Assembly (NCBI GenBank): GCA_022822545.1
Contig: JAJEBE010000049.1
Coordinates: 1-64,000, forward strand
Length of the DNA: 64,000 bases
From: Anaerolineae bacterium
GTDB taxonomy: Bacteria > Chloroflexota > Anaerolineae > Aggregatilineales > Phototrophicaceae
Direction of reading: 5' to 3'
Part shown: positions 19,757 through 29,050 of the stretch, one piece after another
Numbering within the stretch: the first letter of the stretch is position 1
How the letters are laid out: every line of letters starts with the position of its first letter
Translations under genes and position numbers: made by a program
Notes under the pieces: generated by a model
What the model was told of the DNA's origin: nothing
The model's input: the letters and a program-made list of their open reading frames with translations, nothing else
The model's database searches: none

Positions 19757-22700
19757 TTGAAACAATATTATAACGTGAAGAATTACGCTCGTACGTCTGA
19801 GATCCAGGAATTGCCATCGCTGATCGATATTCAGAAGAAGTCTTTTGTCGACTTCTTTTATGGCGGCCGGTTGAAGGAGCTTTTCGACGAGATCAACCCA
19901 ATCAAGAGTTTCAACGGCAACTTGTCGCTCTACTTCCCCGGCAGTCATGAAGATTCGGAGGAATTTGACTTCCAGCAACCTCCGGCGGATCACCGTCCCT
20001 ATACGCTTTTGAATGATTCGCAGAAGCCGAAGAAGGGCTTGCAGATGTATATGCAGGACCCGAAGTACGATGAAGATGAATGCATCGAGCGCGATATGTC
20101 TTATGCGGCGCCGATGTATGTTCAGGTGGCTATGGTCAACCACGAGCAAGGCGACGAGATTATCCGCCAGAACATTTTCATGGGTGAATTCCCGCTGATG
20201 ACCGAGAAGGGCACCTTTATCATCAACGGGACGGAGCGCGTGGTCGTCAGCCAATTGATCCGCTCGCCTGGCGTTTATTTTGATGTCGAAGAAGAGCGCG
20301 CTACCGGGCGTCAGTTGTCGAACGCCAAGTTGATCCCGGATCGCGGCGCCTGGATGGAGTTTGAGACGCGCAAGACAGATTACATCACGCTCAAATTCAA
20401 TCGCAAGCGGACCATACCGGTGACGATCTTGCTGCGGGCGCTGGCATCTGTCGAAGACGGCTTGCCGAAATCCAGCGCGCCGATCAAGACGGGCGAAGAC
20501 GAAGAGATCCTGGCGTTCTTCGCCGATGTCGATAACAACGAGACGCACAAGTATATCGAGAGTTCTATCAAGAATGAGCCGGTCTGGGAAGTCAAGAAGA
20601 ATCAAACACTGTCGGATGCCGCGCTGATTGAATTCTACAAGCGCATGCGTCCGGGTGATCCGCCGACGCTGGATAACGCGCGGGAGTATCTGAAGGGTCA
20701 ACTCTTCGACCAGCGGCGTTACGATCTGGAGCGAGTGGGCCGGTACAAACTGAATCAGCGCTTGGGTCTCGACGGAATCATTGACCCGTCGCATCGCACC
20801 ATAAGCAAGTGGGATATTGTAAAACTTGTTGAGCATATGATCATGATCAACAATGGCGGGCGCAAGCGCGACGACATTGATCACCTGGGCAATCGCCGCG
20901 TCAAGACCGTTGGCGAATTGATCGGGAACAAGTTGCGCATCGGTTTGCGGCGCATGGAACGGGTGGTCAAAGAACGCATGTCCATCCGCGAGGCGGAGCA
21001 GTTGACACCGGTCTCGCTGGTCAATATTCGGCCGATTGTGGCGGCGGTGCGAGAGTTTTTCGGCTCGTCGCAATTGTCGCAGTTCATGGAGCAGACCAAT
21101 CCGCTTTCGGAGTTGACGCACAAACGGACGCTGTCGGCGCTGGGGCCGGGCGGCTTGCGGCGGGAGCGTGCCGGCTTTGATGTGCGCGATGTGCATCACA
21201 GTCACTATGGGCGCATCTGCCCGATTGAGACGCCGGAGGGCCCTAATATCGGTCTCATTGGGCGCCTGGCGAGTTATGCGCGCGTGAATGAACTCGGTTT
21301 TATCGAGACGCCCTATCGCAAGGTTGTCAACATGATGGATGTCGGTGACCCGGGCCTGATTGGCCGTTCCGTTCGCGATGATGTCGAAAACGCGAAAGAA
21401 CGGATCGTCATTGAAGAAGGCGAGGTCATCGACAAGAAGGCGGTGACGAAGCTCAAAAGAGCGAAGATCAGCGAGGTTCCGGTCACGCCCTTCGCCACGC
21501 ACGAGATTGAATATCTCTCAGCGGACAGAGAAGACCGGTTCATCATCGCGCAGGCGAACGCTGTGCTTGACGAGCGCGAGCAGTTTGTCAGCAACCGCGT
21601 ATCGGCGCGTTATGAGCAGGGCTTTGTATCGGTGCCGCCGCAGCGGATCGAGTATATGGATATCGCCCCGCGGCAGATTGTGGGCATCAGCGCTGCGCTG
21701 ATTCCCTTCTTGTCGCATGACGCCGCCAACCGCGCCTTGATGGGCTCGAACATGCAGCGGCAAGCCGTGCCACTATTGACACCGGATGTCTCTGTAGTCA
21801 GCACGGGCATGGAGCGGCAGGCGGCCTCGGACAGCGGTCAGGTGCTGGTATCCGATATCGAAGCGGAAGTGACCAGCGTACAGGGGCACCGGGTGATCGT
21901 CCGCACAAAAGCCGGCGATGAACACATCTTCCAACTGCGGAAGTACGAGCGCTCGAATCAGTCGACTTGCATCGACCAGCGGCCGGTCGTGCGGAAGGGC
22001 GACTGGATCAAGCCGGGCGATGTCGTCGCGGACAGTTCATCGACCTATGATGGCCACCTGGCCTTGGGGCACGATGTCCTGACCTGCTTCCTGTCCTGGG
22101 ACGGCGGCAACTATGAAGACGCCTTGCTGGTCAGTGAAGATATGCTGAGGAATGACAAGTTCACCAGCATCCATATTGAGAAGCACGAGATAGAAGCGCG
22201 GGATACCAAGCTGGGACCGGAGGAAATCACCTACGATATTCCCAATGTTGGGGAAGAAGCGCTGAAAGATCTTGATGAGCATGGCATCGTGCGCATCGGC
22301 GCTGAGGTGGGACCCAACGATATTCTGGTGGGCAAGATCACGCCCAAGGGCGAGAAGGAGTTGTCGCCGGAAGAGAAGCTGCTGCGGGCTATCTTCGGCG
22401 AGCAGGCGCGCGAGGTGAAAGATTCGTCGCTGCGGCTGCCGCATGGCGATCGCGGCAAGGTGATTGACGTCAAGGTATTCACGCGCGATGAGCATCCGGA
22501 TTTGCCAGCTGGCGTGGAGAAGATGGTGCGCGTGAGCGTGGCGCAGCGGCGCAAGTTGACCGTCGGCGACAAGATGGCTGGACGGCACGGCAACAAGGGA
22601 GTCATTTCGAAGATTGTCTCGGTCGAGGATATGCCTTACATCGACGGCGGCGTGCCGGTTGAGATTATCCTGAACCCGCTTGGCGTGCCCAGCCGTATGA

Positions 22701-23773
22701 ACATCGGCCAGATCCTCGAATTGCATCTTGGCTGGGCGGCGGACCGCATGGGCTTCCGCGCTATCACGCCGGTGTTTGACGGCGTCCAGGAGCATGAGAT
22801 TCAGGCGGAGTTGGGACGTGCCTGGATGATCGATTGGGCTTGGCGGGTGACGACCGAGCGGGCCTGGGAGAATCAGGCGCGGCTGGCGGAGAGCGCGGGC
22901 ATGGACGCGGAAGACTTCGATGACGATATGCACGTCATCAGCGCCTATCTCTTCGAACGCGTGGGCGAGTCGGGCGCGTACAATAATGAGAAGATCATTC
23001 TTGAGCGGGACCCGATTTACGTGCGGCGGGTGGCGGTTGCGGAAATGCTGCGCGAATTCGGCTACGACCCCGACGAGATAATGATCTACGACAACAGTGA
23101 TCTCAGCGCCGAGGCGCGTGATGAGCGCGATTTGAAGGCGCTGGAAGTATCGGTCCGGCTATGGATTGAGCAGACGGCGCCTGAAAGCATTGAATTGGCG
23201 GAGGATCTCTCCCATCGCGATCTCTTTGAGATTGCCAATCGCGTGATGTTCGAGACGGGCAACCCTGTGCCGCATTATGGCAAGCAGACCTTGTATGACG
23301 GGCGCACGGGCGAACCCTTCGACCGACACGTGGCGGTGGGCTATGTGCATATGCTGAAATTGGCGCACCTGGTCGAGGACAAGGCGCATGCCCGTTCCAC
23401 CGGTCCCTACAGCCTGGTCACGCAGCAGCCGCTGGGCGGCAAGGCGCAATTCGGCGGTCAGCGCTTCGGCGAGATGGAAGTCTGGGCGTTGGAAGCTTAC
23501 GGCGCCGCCCATATCTTGCAGGAGATGCTGACGGTGAAATCCGATGATGTGCAAGGGCGGGTCAAGACTTATGAGAGCATCGTCAAGGGCGAGCCGATCG
23601 AAGAGCCCGGCATCCCCACCAGTTTCCGCGTATTGGTCAAGGAGTTGCAGAGCCTGGGTTTGTCGGTGGAAGCGATCACGGGCGCCGGCGATGTCATTCG
23701 CTTTGGCAAATACGATGAGCAGACGCGCAAGCCGCAGCCGGAGACGGGCCTGCTGGGTTTAGGGGCGGGTTAG
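19757..23773 (+). CDS. rpoB: DNA-directed RNA polymerase subunit beta
   Basis: 1338 aa, TTG start with upstream [74 protein letters not shown]-terminus [42 protein letters not shown]. Confidence 0.97.
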   Translation: MKQYYNVKNYARTSEIQELPSLIDIQKKSFVDFFYGGRLKELFDEINPIKSFNGNLSLYFPGSHEDSEEFDFQQPPADHRPYTLLNDSQKPKKGLQMYMQDPKYDEDECIERDMSYAAPMYVQVAMVNHEQGDEIIRQNIFMGEFPLMTEKGTFIINGTERVVVSQLIRSPGVYFDVEEERATGRQLSNAKLIPDRGAWMEFETRKTDYITLKFNRKRTIPVTILLRALASVEDGLPKSSAPIKTGEDEEILAFFADVDNNETHKYIESSIKNEPVWEVKKNQTLSDAALIEFYKRMRPGDPPTLDNAREYLKGQLFDQRRYDLERVGRYKLNQRLGLDGIIDPSHRTISKWDIVKLVEHMIMINNGGRKRDDIDHLGNRRVKTVGELIGNKLRIGLRRMERVVKERMSIREAEQLTPVSLVNIRPIVAAVREFFGSSQLSQFMEQTNPLSELTHKRTLSALGPGGLRRERAGFDVRDVHHSHYGRICPIETPEGPNIGLIGRLASYARVNELGFIETPYRKVVNMMDVGDPGLIGRSVRDDVENAKERIVIEEGEVIDKKAVTKLKRAKISEVPVTPFATHEIEYLSADREDRFIIAQANAVLDEREQFVSNRVSARYEQGFVSVPPQRIEYMDIAPRQIVGISAALIPFLSHDAANRALMGSNMQRQAVPLLTPDVSVVSTGMERQAASDSGQVLVSDIEAEVTSVQGHRVIVRTKAGDEHIFQLRKYERSNQSTCIDQRPVVRKGDWIKPGDVVADSSSTYDGHLALGHDVLTCFLSWDGGNYEDALLVSEDMLRNDKFTSIHIEKHEIEARDTKLGPEEITYDIPNVGEEALKDLDEHGIVRIGAEVGPNDILVGKITPKGEKELSPEEKLLRAIFGEQAREVKDSSLRLPHGDRGKVIDVKVFTRDEHPDLPAGVEKMVRVSVAQRRKLTVGDKMAGRHGNKGVISKIVSVEDMPYIDGGVPVEIILNPLGVPSRMNIGQILELHLGWAADRMGFRAITPVFDGVQEHEIQAELGRAWMIDWAWRVTTERAWENQARLAESAGMDAEDFDDDMHVISAYLFERVGESGAYNNEKIILERDPIYVRRVAVAEMLREFGYDPDEIMIYDNSDLSAEARDERDLKALEVSVRLWIEQTAPESIELAEDLSHRDLFEIANRVMFETGNPVPHYGKQTLYDGRTGEPFDRHVAVGYVHMLKLAHLVEDKAHARSTGPYSLVTQQPLGGKAQFGGQRFGEMEVWALEAYGAAHILQEMLTVKSDDVQGRVKTYESIVKGEPIEEPGIPTSFRVLVKELQSLGLSVEAITGAGDVIRFGKYDEQTRKPQPETGLLGLGAG

Positions 23774-23801
23774 CGGCGTAGCCGGGAACAAGGAATCCAA
23801 T

Positions 23802-23837
23802 AAAGGATACATCACATGATGTGTCCTTTTTCTTTAT
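23802..23837 (+). terminator. Rho-independent terminator after rpoB
   Basis: AAAGGATACAT-CACATG-ATGTGTCCTTT hairpin (11-bp stem with one G-U pair) followed by TTTTCTTT. Confidence 0.85.
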
Positions 23838-23964
23838 AAGTATCCTGCCCGAGCGCGTTAGCTGTTCTTCGCCGCTCGTTTGTGAAGTGCCTAGCGGATG
23901 CCCGCTCGAATCATGTAGAATCCGGACTGTCGGAATATCCACGGAAAACCGAGCGCAAGCTTGC

Positions 23965-23993
23965 TTGATTTTGCCAAAATAGTGTGCTAGTCT
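23965..23993 (+). promoter_or_regulatory. Possible promoter for the nuo operon
   Basis: TTGATT-N17-TAGTCT with TGC directly before the -10 (extended -10-like), between the rpoB terminator and nuoA. Weak consensus match. Confidence 0.3.
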
Positions 23994-24039
23994 CACTACA
24001 GCTTGGATTGTTACAAAAAGCACAAATGGTTGAGGTCTG

Positions 24040-24402
24040 ATGTCGACCATCCTGGAATTCGGTCCCGTCGCCGCGCTGCTCGTCATAGCATCGATTCTCG
24101 CGCTTATCATCGCCAACATCTCGCGAGTGATGGGTCCGCAGCGGCCGAGCTATCGCAAGTCGGTGCCCTACGAGAGCGGCATGAAGCCGATCGGCCCGGC
24201 GACGCGCCGTTTGCCGGTCAAGTTCTACCTGGTCGCCGTACTGTTCATCATCTTTGATATTGAGGTTATTTTCTTTTTGCCGTGGGCGGTATCCATGCGT
24301 GACCTGGGTGTTTATGGTTTGGCGGTCATGGCGGTCTTCACGGTGATTCTGATCGTAGGCTTCGTCTACGAGTGGAAGAAAGGTGGTTTGGAATGGGAGT
24401 AA
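24040..24402 (+). CDS. nuoA: NADH-quinone oxidoreductase subunit A
   Basis: 120 aa; [41 protein letters not shown]. Confidence 0.95.
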   Translation: MSTILEFGPVAALLVIASILALIIANISRVMGPQRPSYRKSVPYESGMKPIGPATRRLPVKFYLVAVLFIIFDIEVIFFLPWAVSMRDLGVYGLAVMAVFTVILIVGFVYEWKKGGLEWE

Positions 24403-24875
24403 GCTCAAAGCTGGGCAATTTAGGTGTCGTGACCACCACCTTGGAACAGGCCGTGAATTGGGGCCGAACCGGCGCGATGTGGCCGCTGCTATTCGGTTTG
24501 GCCTGCTGCGCTATTGAATACATGAGTTCGCAGGCCTCGAGTTACGATCTTTCGCGTTTCGGCATGGAGTTGAACCGGGCGACGCCGCGTCAAGCGGATC
24601 TGCTGATTGTATCGGGTCGCTTGACGCGCAAAATGGCGCCGGTTGTGCGGCAGCTTTACGATCAAATGGCGGAACCGAAATGGGTTATTTCGATGGGCGA
24701 TTGCGCTTCTTGCGGCGGCGTTTACAACAACTATGCGATTGTGCAAGGCGTTGACGAGATCGTCCCGGTCGATGTGTATATCGCCGGTTGTCCGCCGCGC
24801 CCGGAGCAATTGTTGCACGGCATCTTGACGCTGCACGAAAAGGTCAAGAGCGAACGCATCGCCGATTGGGCCTAA
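24393..24875 (+). CDS. nuoB: NADH-quinone oxidoreductase subunit B
   Basis: [87 protein letters not shown]…[15 protein letters not shown]; start at 24393 overlaps nuoA. Confidence 0.97.
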   Translation: MGVSSKLGNLGVVTTTLEQAVNWGRTGAMWPLLFGLACCAIEYMSSQASSYDLSRFGMELNRATPRQADLLIVSGRLTRKMAPVVRQLYDQMAEPKWVISMGDCASCGGVYNNYAIVQGVDEIVPVDVYIAGCPPRPEQLLHGILTLHEKVKSERIADWA

Positions 24876-24918
24876 GATTGGACTGACCGAGAAGAGGGGC
24901 AACGAGGGAAGCGGGAGT

Positions 24919-25479
24919 ATGGAAATACCGGCGGCGCGCAACCCGGTTGATGTATTACGTGAATCCTTCGGGGAGGCGATTCTCTTCGTCAAGGAATTCC
25001 GCGGCGAAACAACCGTTGTTGTCGAGGCGGCTCGCTCATCTGATGTCCTGGATTTCCTGCGCGTCAGCTTCGGGCTTGTCTACAATATGCTCTCGGATGT
25101 GAGCGCGGTTGATTATTATCCTGACGATTACGGTGAGGGTTTTGACAGCGATTATCGGCCGGAGCGCTTTGCGGTCTCTTATCACCTTCTGTCTATGCTT
25201 TACAATCGCCGTTTGCGGGTGAAGGTTTTCGCGGAGGAAGAAGATCCGCGGCTGCCTACGGCGACGGTGGTCTTTCCGGCGGCGAATTGGCTCGAGCGTG
25301 AAATCGCGGATATGATGGGAATCGTCTTTGAAGGGCACGCCGATCAACGCCGGCTCTTGATGCCGGACAATTGGTACGGTCACCCGCATCGGCGTGATTA
25401 TCCGCTGGGCAAAGAAACGGTCGCCTTTTCCTTCAACGAGGCGGAAATCCGCAAGCACAAGCCCTTCGCCACAGATTAG
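24919..25479 (+). CDS. nuoC: NADH-quinone oxidoreductase subunit C
   Basis: 186 aa; SAVDYYP…RFAVSYHLLSM, WLEREIADMMGIVFEGHADQRRLLMPDNWYGHPHRRDYPLG. Confidence 0.94.
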   Translation: MEIPAARNPVDVLRESFGEAILFVKEFRGETTVVVEAARSSDVLDFLRVSFGLVYNMLSDVSAVDYYPDDYGEGFDSDYRPERFAVSYHLLSMLYNRRLRVKVFAEEEDPRLPTATVVFPAANWLEREIADMMGIVFEGHADQRRLLMPDNWYGHPHRRDYPLGKETVAFSFNEAEIRKHKPFATD

Positions 25480-25493
25480 ATTTCGGGGTCGAT

Positions 25494-26762
25494 ATGGCAG
25501 TCGCATCACCACCGCAATCCATAGAAGAGCAGCGTCGCTGGGAGGGCAGCCTCGATCAGTTGCGCGGGTTGGTATCCGAACGCGCGATCACCGGCGAGAC
25601 GATGCTGCTCAACATGGGCCCGCATCACCCGAGTACGCACGGTGTGCTTCGCCTGCTGCTGGAGTTGGATGGTGAACAGATTGTTTCCTGCTTGCCCGAT
25701 ATCGGCTTCCTTCATACTGGCATCGAGAAATCTATTGAGGACAAGAGTTACGAAAAGGCGCTGCCGCTGACGGACCGCATGGATTACCTGTCGCCGATGT
25801 CGAACAATATGGCCTATGCGGCGGCGGTGGAAAAGCTGCTTGATCTGGATGTGCCGGAGCGCGGTCAGATAATTCGCGTCGTCTGCCTTGAGCTGGCCCG
25901 CTGCGCCAGTCACCTGGTCTGGCTGGGCACGCACGCCATTGACATGGGCGCGATGAGCGTCTTGCTTTACGCCTTCCGTGAGCGTGAACGCATCCTCGGC
26001 ATGTTCGAGATGCTCTCGGGCCAGCGTATGATGAGCAGCTATATCCGTCCAGGCGGAGTCTGGCGTGATGTGCCGGATGACTTCTTGCCGACGATCAAAC
26101 AATTCTTGAATGACTTCCCGGCCAAAGTCGACGATTACGAGGCCTTGCTGACGCAGAATCCGATTTGGAAAGACCGGGCGCAAGGCGTCGGCGTCATTGA
26201 GCCGGATGTGGCTCTCGCTTATGGTTTGACCGGACCGGCCTTGCGGGGCAGCGGCGTCAACTGGGATCTACGTAAAGCGCAGCCTTATTCGGGCTATGAG
26301 ACATACGACTTCAATGTGCCGCTGGGCGAACATGGCGATGTTTATGATCGTTACTTGATTCGCATTCACGAATTCCGCGAAAGCATGAAGATCCTGAATC
26401 AAGCGGTGGCGCGGTTGGAGCAGGTCAAGGGACCCTACCGTTCAGAGAATCGAAAATATTGCCCGCCCTTGCGCAGCGAGTTGGGGCAGAGCATGGAGGC
26501 GGTGATCCACCACTTCAAGCTTTGGACTTACGGTTATGACGCGCCCGATGACGAAATCTATAACGCCATCGAAAGCCCGCGCGGCGAAATCGGCTGTTAC
26601 ATTCACGGCACCGGCGGGAACAAACCAAGGCGGGTTCATTTCAAAACTCCGTCCTTCATTCACATCAGCGCTCTGCCGGTGATGGCGAAAGGATATTTGC
26701 TGGCCGATATGGTGGCGATAATCGGCAGCGTTGATATTGTTTTGGGCGATTGCGATAGATAA
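25494..26762 (+). CDS. nuoD: NADH-quinone oxidoreductase subunit D
   Basis: 422 aa; MLLNMGPHHPSTHGVLRLLLELDGEQ, SFIHISALPVMAKGYLLADMVAIIGSVDIVLGDCDR. Confidence 0.97.
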   Translation: MAVASPPQSIEEQRRWEGSLDQLRGLVSERAITGETMLLNMGPHHPSTHGVLRLLLELDGEQIVSCLPDIGFLHTGIEKSIEDKSYEKALPLTDRMDYLSPMSNNMAYAAAVEKLLDLDVPERGQIIRVVCLELARCASHLVWLGTHAIDMGAMSVLLYAFRERERILGMFEMLSGQRMMSSYIRPGGVWRDVPDDFLPTIKQFLNDFPAKVDDYEALLTQNPIWKDRAQGVGVIEPDVALAYGLTGPALRGSGVNWDLRKAQPYSGYETYDFNVPLGEHGDVYDRYLIRIHEFRESMKILNQAVARLEQVKGPYRSENRKYCPPLRSELGQSMEAVIHHFKLWTYGYDAPDDEIYNAIESPRGEIGCYIHGTGGNKPRRVHFKTPSFIHISALPVMAKGYLLADMVAIIGSVDIVLGDCDR

Positions 26763-26805
26763 GCATTAAGCGGATGCTGGCGGTTCAGGTCTTGGGCTTA
26801 AGGCT

Positions 26806-26832
26806 GGATTCCCGCTGAAGAGCAGGGAATCC
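26806..26832 (+). other. Intercistronic hairpin between nuoD and nuoE
   Basis: GGATTCCC-gctgaagagca-GGGAATCC, perfect 8-bp stem, no T-tract; within the nuo operon. Confidence 0.5.
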
Positions 26833-26853
26833 GTTTATGAGGGAACGTATCGA

Positions 26854-27360
26854 ATGGCGATAATCGGCAATCCGAAATACGAAGCGCGCATTGATCATCA
26901 CCTGGCGAAGTATGAAACGAAACGCTCGGCGGTCATGCCCCTGCTGTATATCGCGCAGGAAGAATACGGTTGGGTGAATCCCGAAGGCATTGAAGAAGTC
27001 GCGCAGATCCTTAATCTGGATCCGACGCAAGTTAAGTCGATCGCCGGTTTTTATACCATGTATTCGGAGAGGCCGAAGGGCGAGTACTGGTTGCAAGTCT
27101 GCACCGATTTGCCTTGCGCTCTCAAAGGCGCGGATGACTTTCATGCCTGGCTTAAAGAGGAGTTGGGAGTGGAAGAAGGCGGGACGAGCGCGGACGGCAT
27201 GTTCACCGTGGAGCATGTGATGTGCCTGGCCGCTTGTGACAAAGCGCCGATGCTGCAATGCAACTTCCATTATGTTGAGAATCTCGATCAAAACAAGATG
27301 CGCGACTTGCTGGCGAAATGGCGCCAGGAGGCGGCGGGCGCCTCAAACGGGCATCGTTAA
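26854..27360 (+). CDS. nuoE: NADH-quinone oxidoreductase subunit E
   Basis: 168 aa; EEYGWVNPEGIEEVAQILNLDPTQVKSIAGFYTMYSERPKGEYWLQVCTDLPC, CLAACDKAPMLQCN. Confidence 0.95.
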   Translation: MAIIGNPKYEARIDHHLAKYETKRSAVMPLLYIAQEEYGWVNPEGIEEVAQILNLDPTQVKSIAGFYTMYSERPKGEYWLQVCTDLPCALKGADDFHAWLKEELGVEEGGTSADGMFTVEHVMCLAACDKAPMLQCNFHYVENLDQNKMRDLLAKWRQEAAGASNGHR

Positions 27361-27407
27361 TAGGGCATTGCGCCGCTTGGACGAGAGTTACGGAACTGAA
27401 GGGGATT

Positions 27408-28664
27408 ATGCACATTCTCTTGCGCGGACGCGAAATTGCGAATATCAAGCAGCTTGACGTATACGAGGCGCATGGTGGCTTCGCCGGCTTAAAAGTGTCG
27501 CTTGCGATGAAGCCGGCCGAGGTCATTGATGTCGTCAAGGCCTCCGGCTTGCGAGGGCGTGGCGGCGCGGGCTTCCCCACAGGAGTGAAGTGGAGCTTTA
27601 TACCGCAGCACGAGCCGATCAAATATGTCACCGTCAACGCGGACGAGAGCGAGACCGGCACCTTCAAAGACCGCGAAATCATGGAGGAGAATCCTTATCA
27701 GCTCATCGAGGGTTCTCTGATCTGCGCCTACGCGATTCAGGCGAAGGCGGTTTACATTTATTTGCGCGGCGAATTCTGGGATATTGGCGACCAACTGGAT
27801 GCCTGCATCGAAGCCCTGCGCGAAAAAGGTTATGTCGGCAAGAATATCATGGGCTCGGGCTACGATTGCGAGGTGTACACGCATCTTGGCGCTGGCGCTT
27901 ATATCTGCGGCGAAGAGAGCGCGCTCCTCAACAGCCTGGAAGGCTACCTGGGTCAGCCGCGCGTGCGACCGCCTTTTCCGGCGCAGAAGGGTGGCGGTTT
28001 GTACAAGGAAGCGACCGTTGTCAACAATGTCGAGACTTTGGCCAATGTGCCATTCATTCTTACGGAAGGCGCTGAGGTTTTCAAGGCGATCGGCACCGAG
28101 CAGAGCGCCGGCAACAAGGTCTACTGTGTCAGCGGTCACGTGAAGAAACCGGGCAATTATGAGTTGCCAATGAATACCACATTTCGCGAGTTGCTATACG
28201 AACACGCCGGCGGCCCCTTGCACGAAGACCGCGCTTTCAAGGCGATGTTGCCCTCCGGCGGGTCGGGGCCTATCGTGCCCTTGACCGATGAAGTGCTGGA
28301 TACGCCGATGAGCTATGAAGACGCCGAGAAGATCGGGACGATCATCGGCTCGGCTTCGATCATCATTATGGACGAGACAGTGGATATGACCTGGGTCGCG
28401 TCCAAAGTGACCAAGTTCTTCAAGCACGAAAGCTGCGGCAAATGTACGCCCTGCCGCGAGGGCACCTATTGGCTGGACAAAGTGATAGACCGCATTTTGG
28501 ACGGACGGGGCTCGCCGGATGATGTCAAACGCATCGCTGATGTGGCGGAGAATATGGCTGGCACGACGCTCTGTGCCCTGGGCGACTTTGCCGCCAACCC
28601 GATCATCCATACGATTCGTCATTTTCCCGACGATTTTGCGCAGCATGTGCAGGCGCAGGGCTGA
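27408..28664 (+). CDS. nuoF: NADH-quinone oxidoreductase subunit F
   Basis: SGLRGRGGAGFPTGVKWSFIP, NADESETGTFKDREIMEENPYQLIEG, ESCGKCTPCREGTYWLDKV. ATG at 27408 preferred. Confidence 0.97.
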   Translation: MHILLRGREIANIKQLDVYEAHGGFAGLKVSLAMKPAEVIDVVKASGLRGRGGAGFPTGVKWSFIPQHEPIKYVTVNADESETGTFKDREIMEENPYQLIEGSLICAYAIQAKAVYIYLRGEFWDIGDQLDACIEALREKGYVGKNIMGSGYDCEVYTHLGAGAYICGEESALLNSLEGYLGQPRVRPPFPAQKGGGLYKEATVVNNVETLANVPFILTEGAEVFKAIGTEQSAGNKVYCVSGHVKKPGNYELPMNTTFRELLYEHAGGPLHEDRAFKAMLPSGGSGPIVPLTDEVLDTPMSYEDAEKIGTIIGSASIIIMDETVDMTWVASKVTKFFKHESCGKCTPCREGTYWLDKVIDRILDGRGSPDDVKRIADVAENMAGTTLCALGDFAANPIIHTIRHFPDDFAQHVQAQG

Positions 28665-28667
28665 GGC

Positions 28668-29009
28668 ATGGAAGACGTGACTGCACACGGAAGCGCAAAC
28701 CGATCTGGCTTTTTGAGTCGAGTGGTTCGATCCGTCTTCCGGCCGAGTTTGGAGCGCGAGCGCGAATTTTATCGTCGGCTCCGCGACCTAAGCGCGACCA
28801 TTGACGAAGCGCCCGACTCGATTACGCATGTGGTTTTGCGCGGCGAGCTTTATCTGGAGCGGGGCGAGTACCAGCGGGCGAAAGTGGACTTTGAGCGGGC
28901 GCTTGCTCTGGCGGAGAAACTCGACGCTGCCAAGGGCTGGCTCATCGTAGAACAAGTGATGCGCGACCGCGCGCTACAGGGCTTGAAAGTGGTGGAGCGG
29001 CGCCTCTGA
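28668..29009 (+). CDS. Small TPR-like protein encoded between nuoF and nuoG
   Basis: 113 aa, starts 4 bp after nuoF stop; SITHVVLRGELYLERGEYQRAKVDFERALALAEKLDAAKGWLIVEQV resembles a TPR pair. Confidence 0.7.
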   Translation: MEDVTAHGSANRSGFLSRVVRSVFRPSLEREREFYRRLRDLSATIDEAPDSITHVVLRGELYLERGEYQRAKVDFERALALAEKLDAAKGWLIVEQVMRDRALQGLKVVERRL

Positions 29010-29050
29010 CTTATGCGCCGAGTAGCCGAGATGGTGATGTGGAGGCATGA

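Noticed and set aside
19730-21502. 590-aa minus-strand ORF
   Set aside because: Lies antisense to rpoB; low-complexity R/H/Q/L-rich translation typical of codon-bias artefacts.
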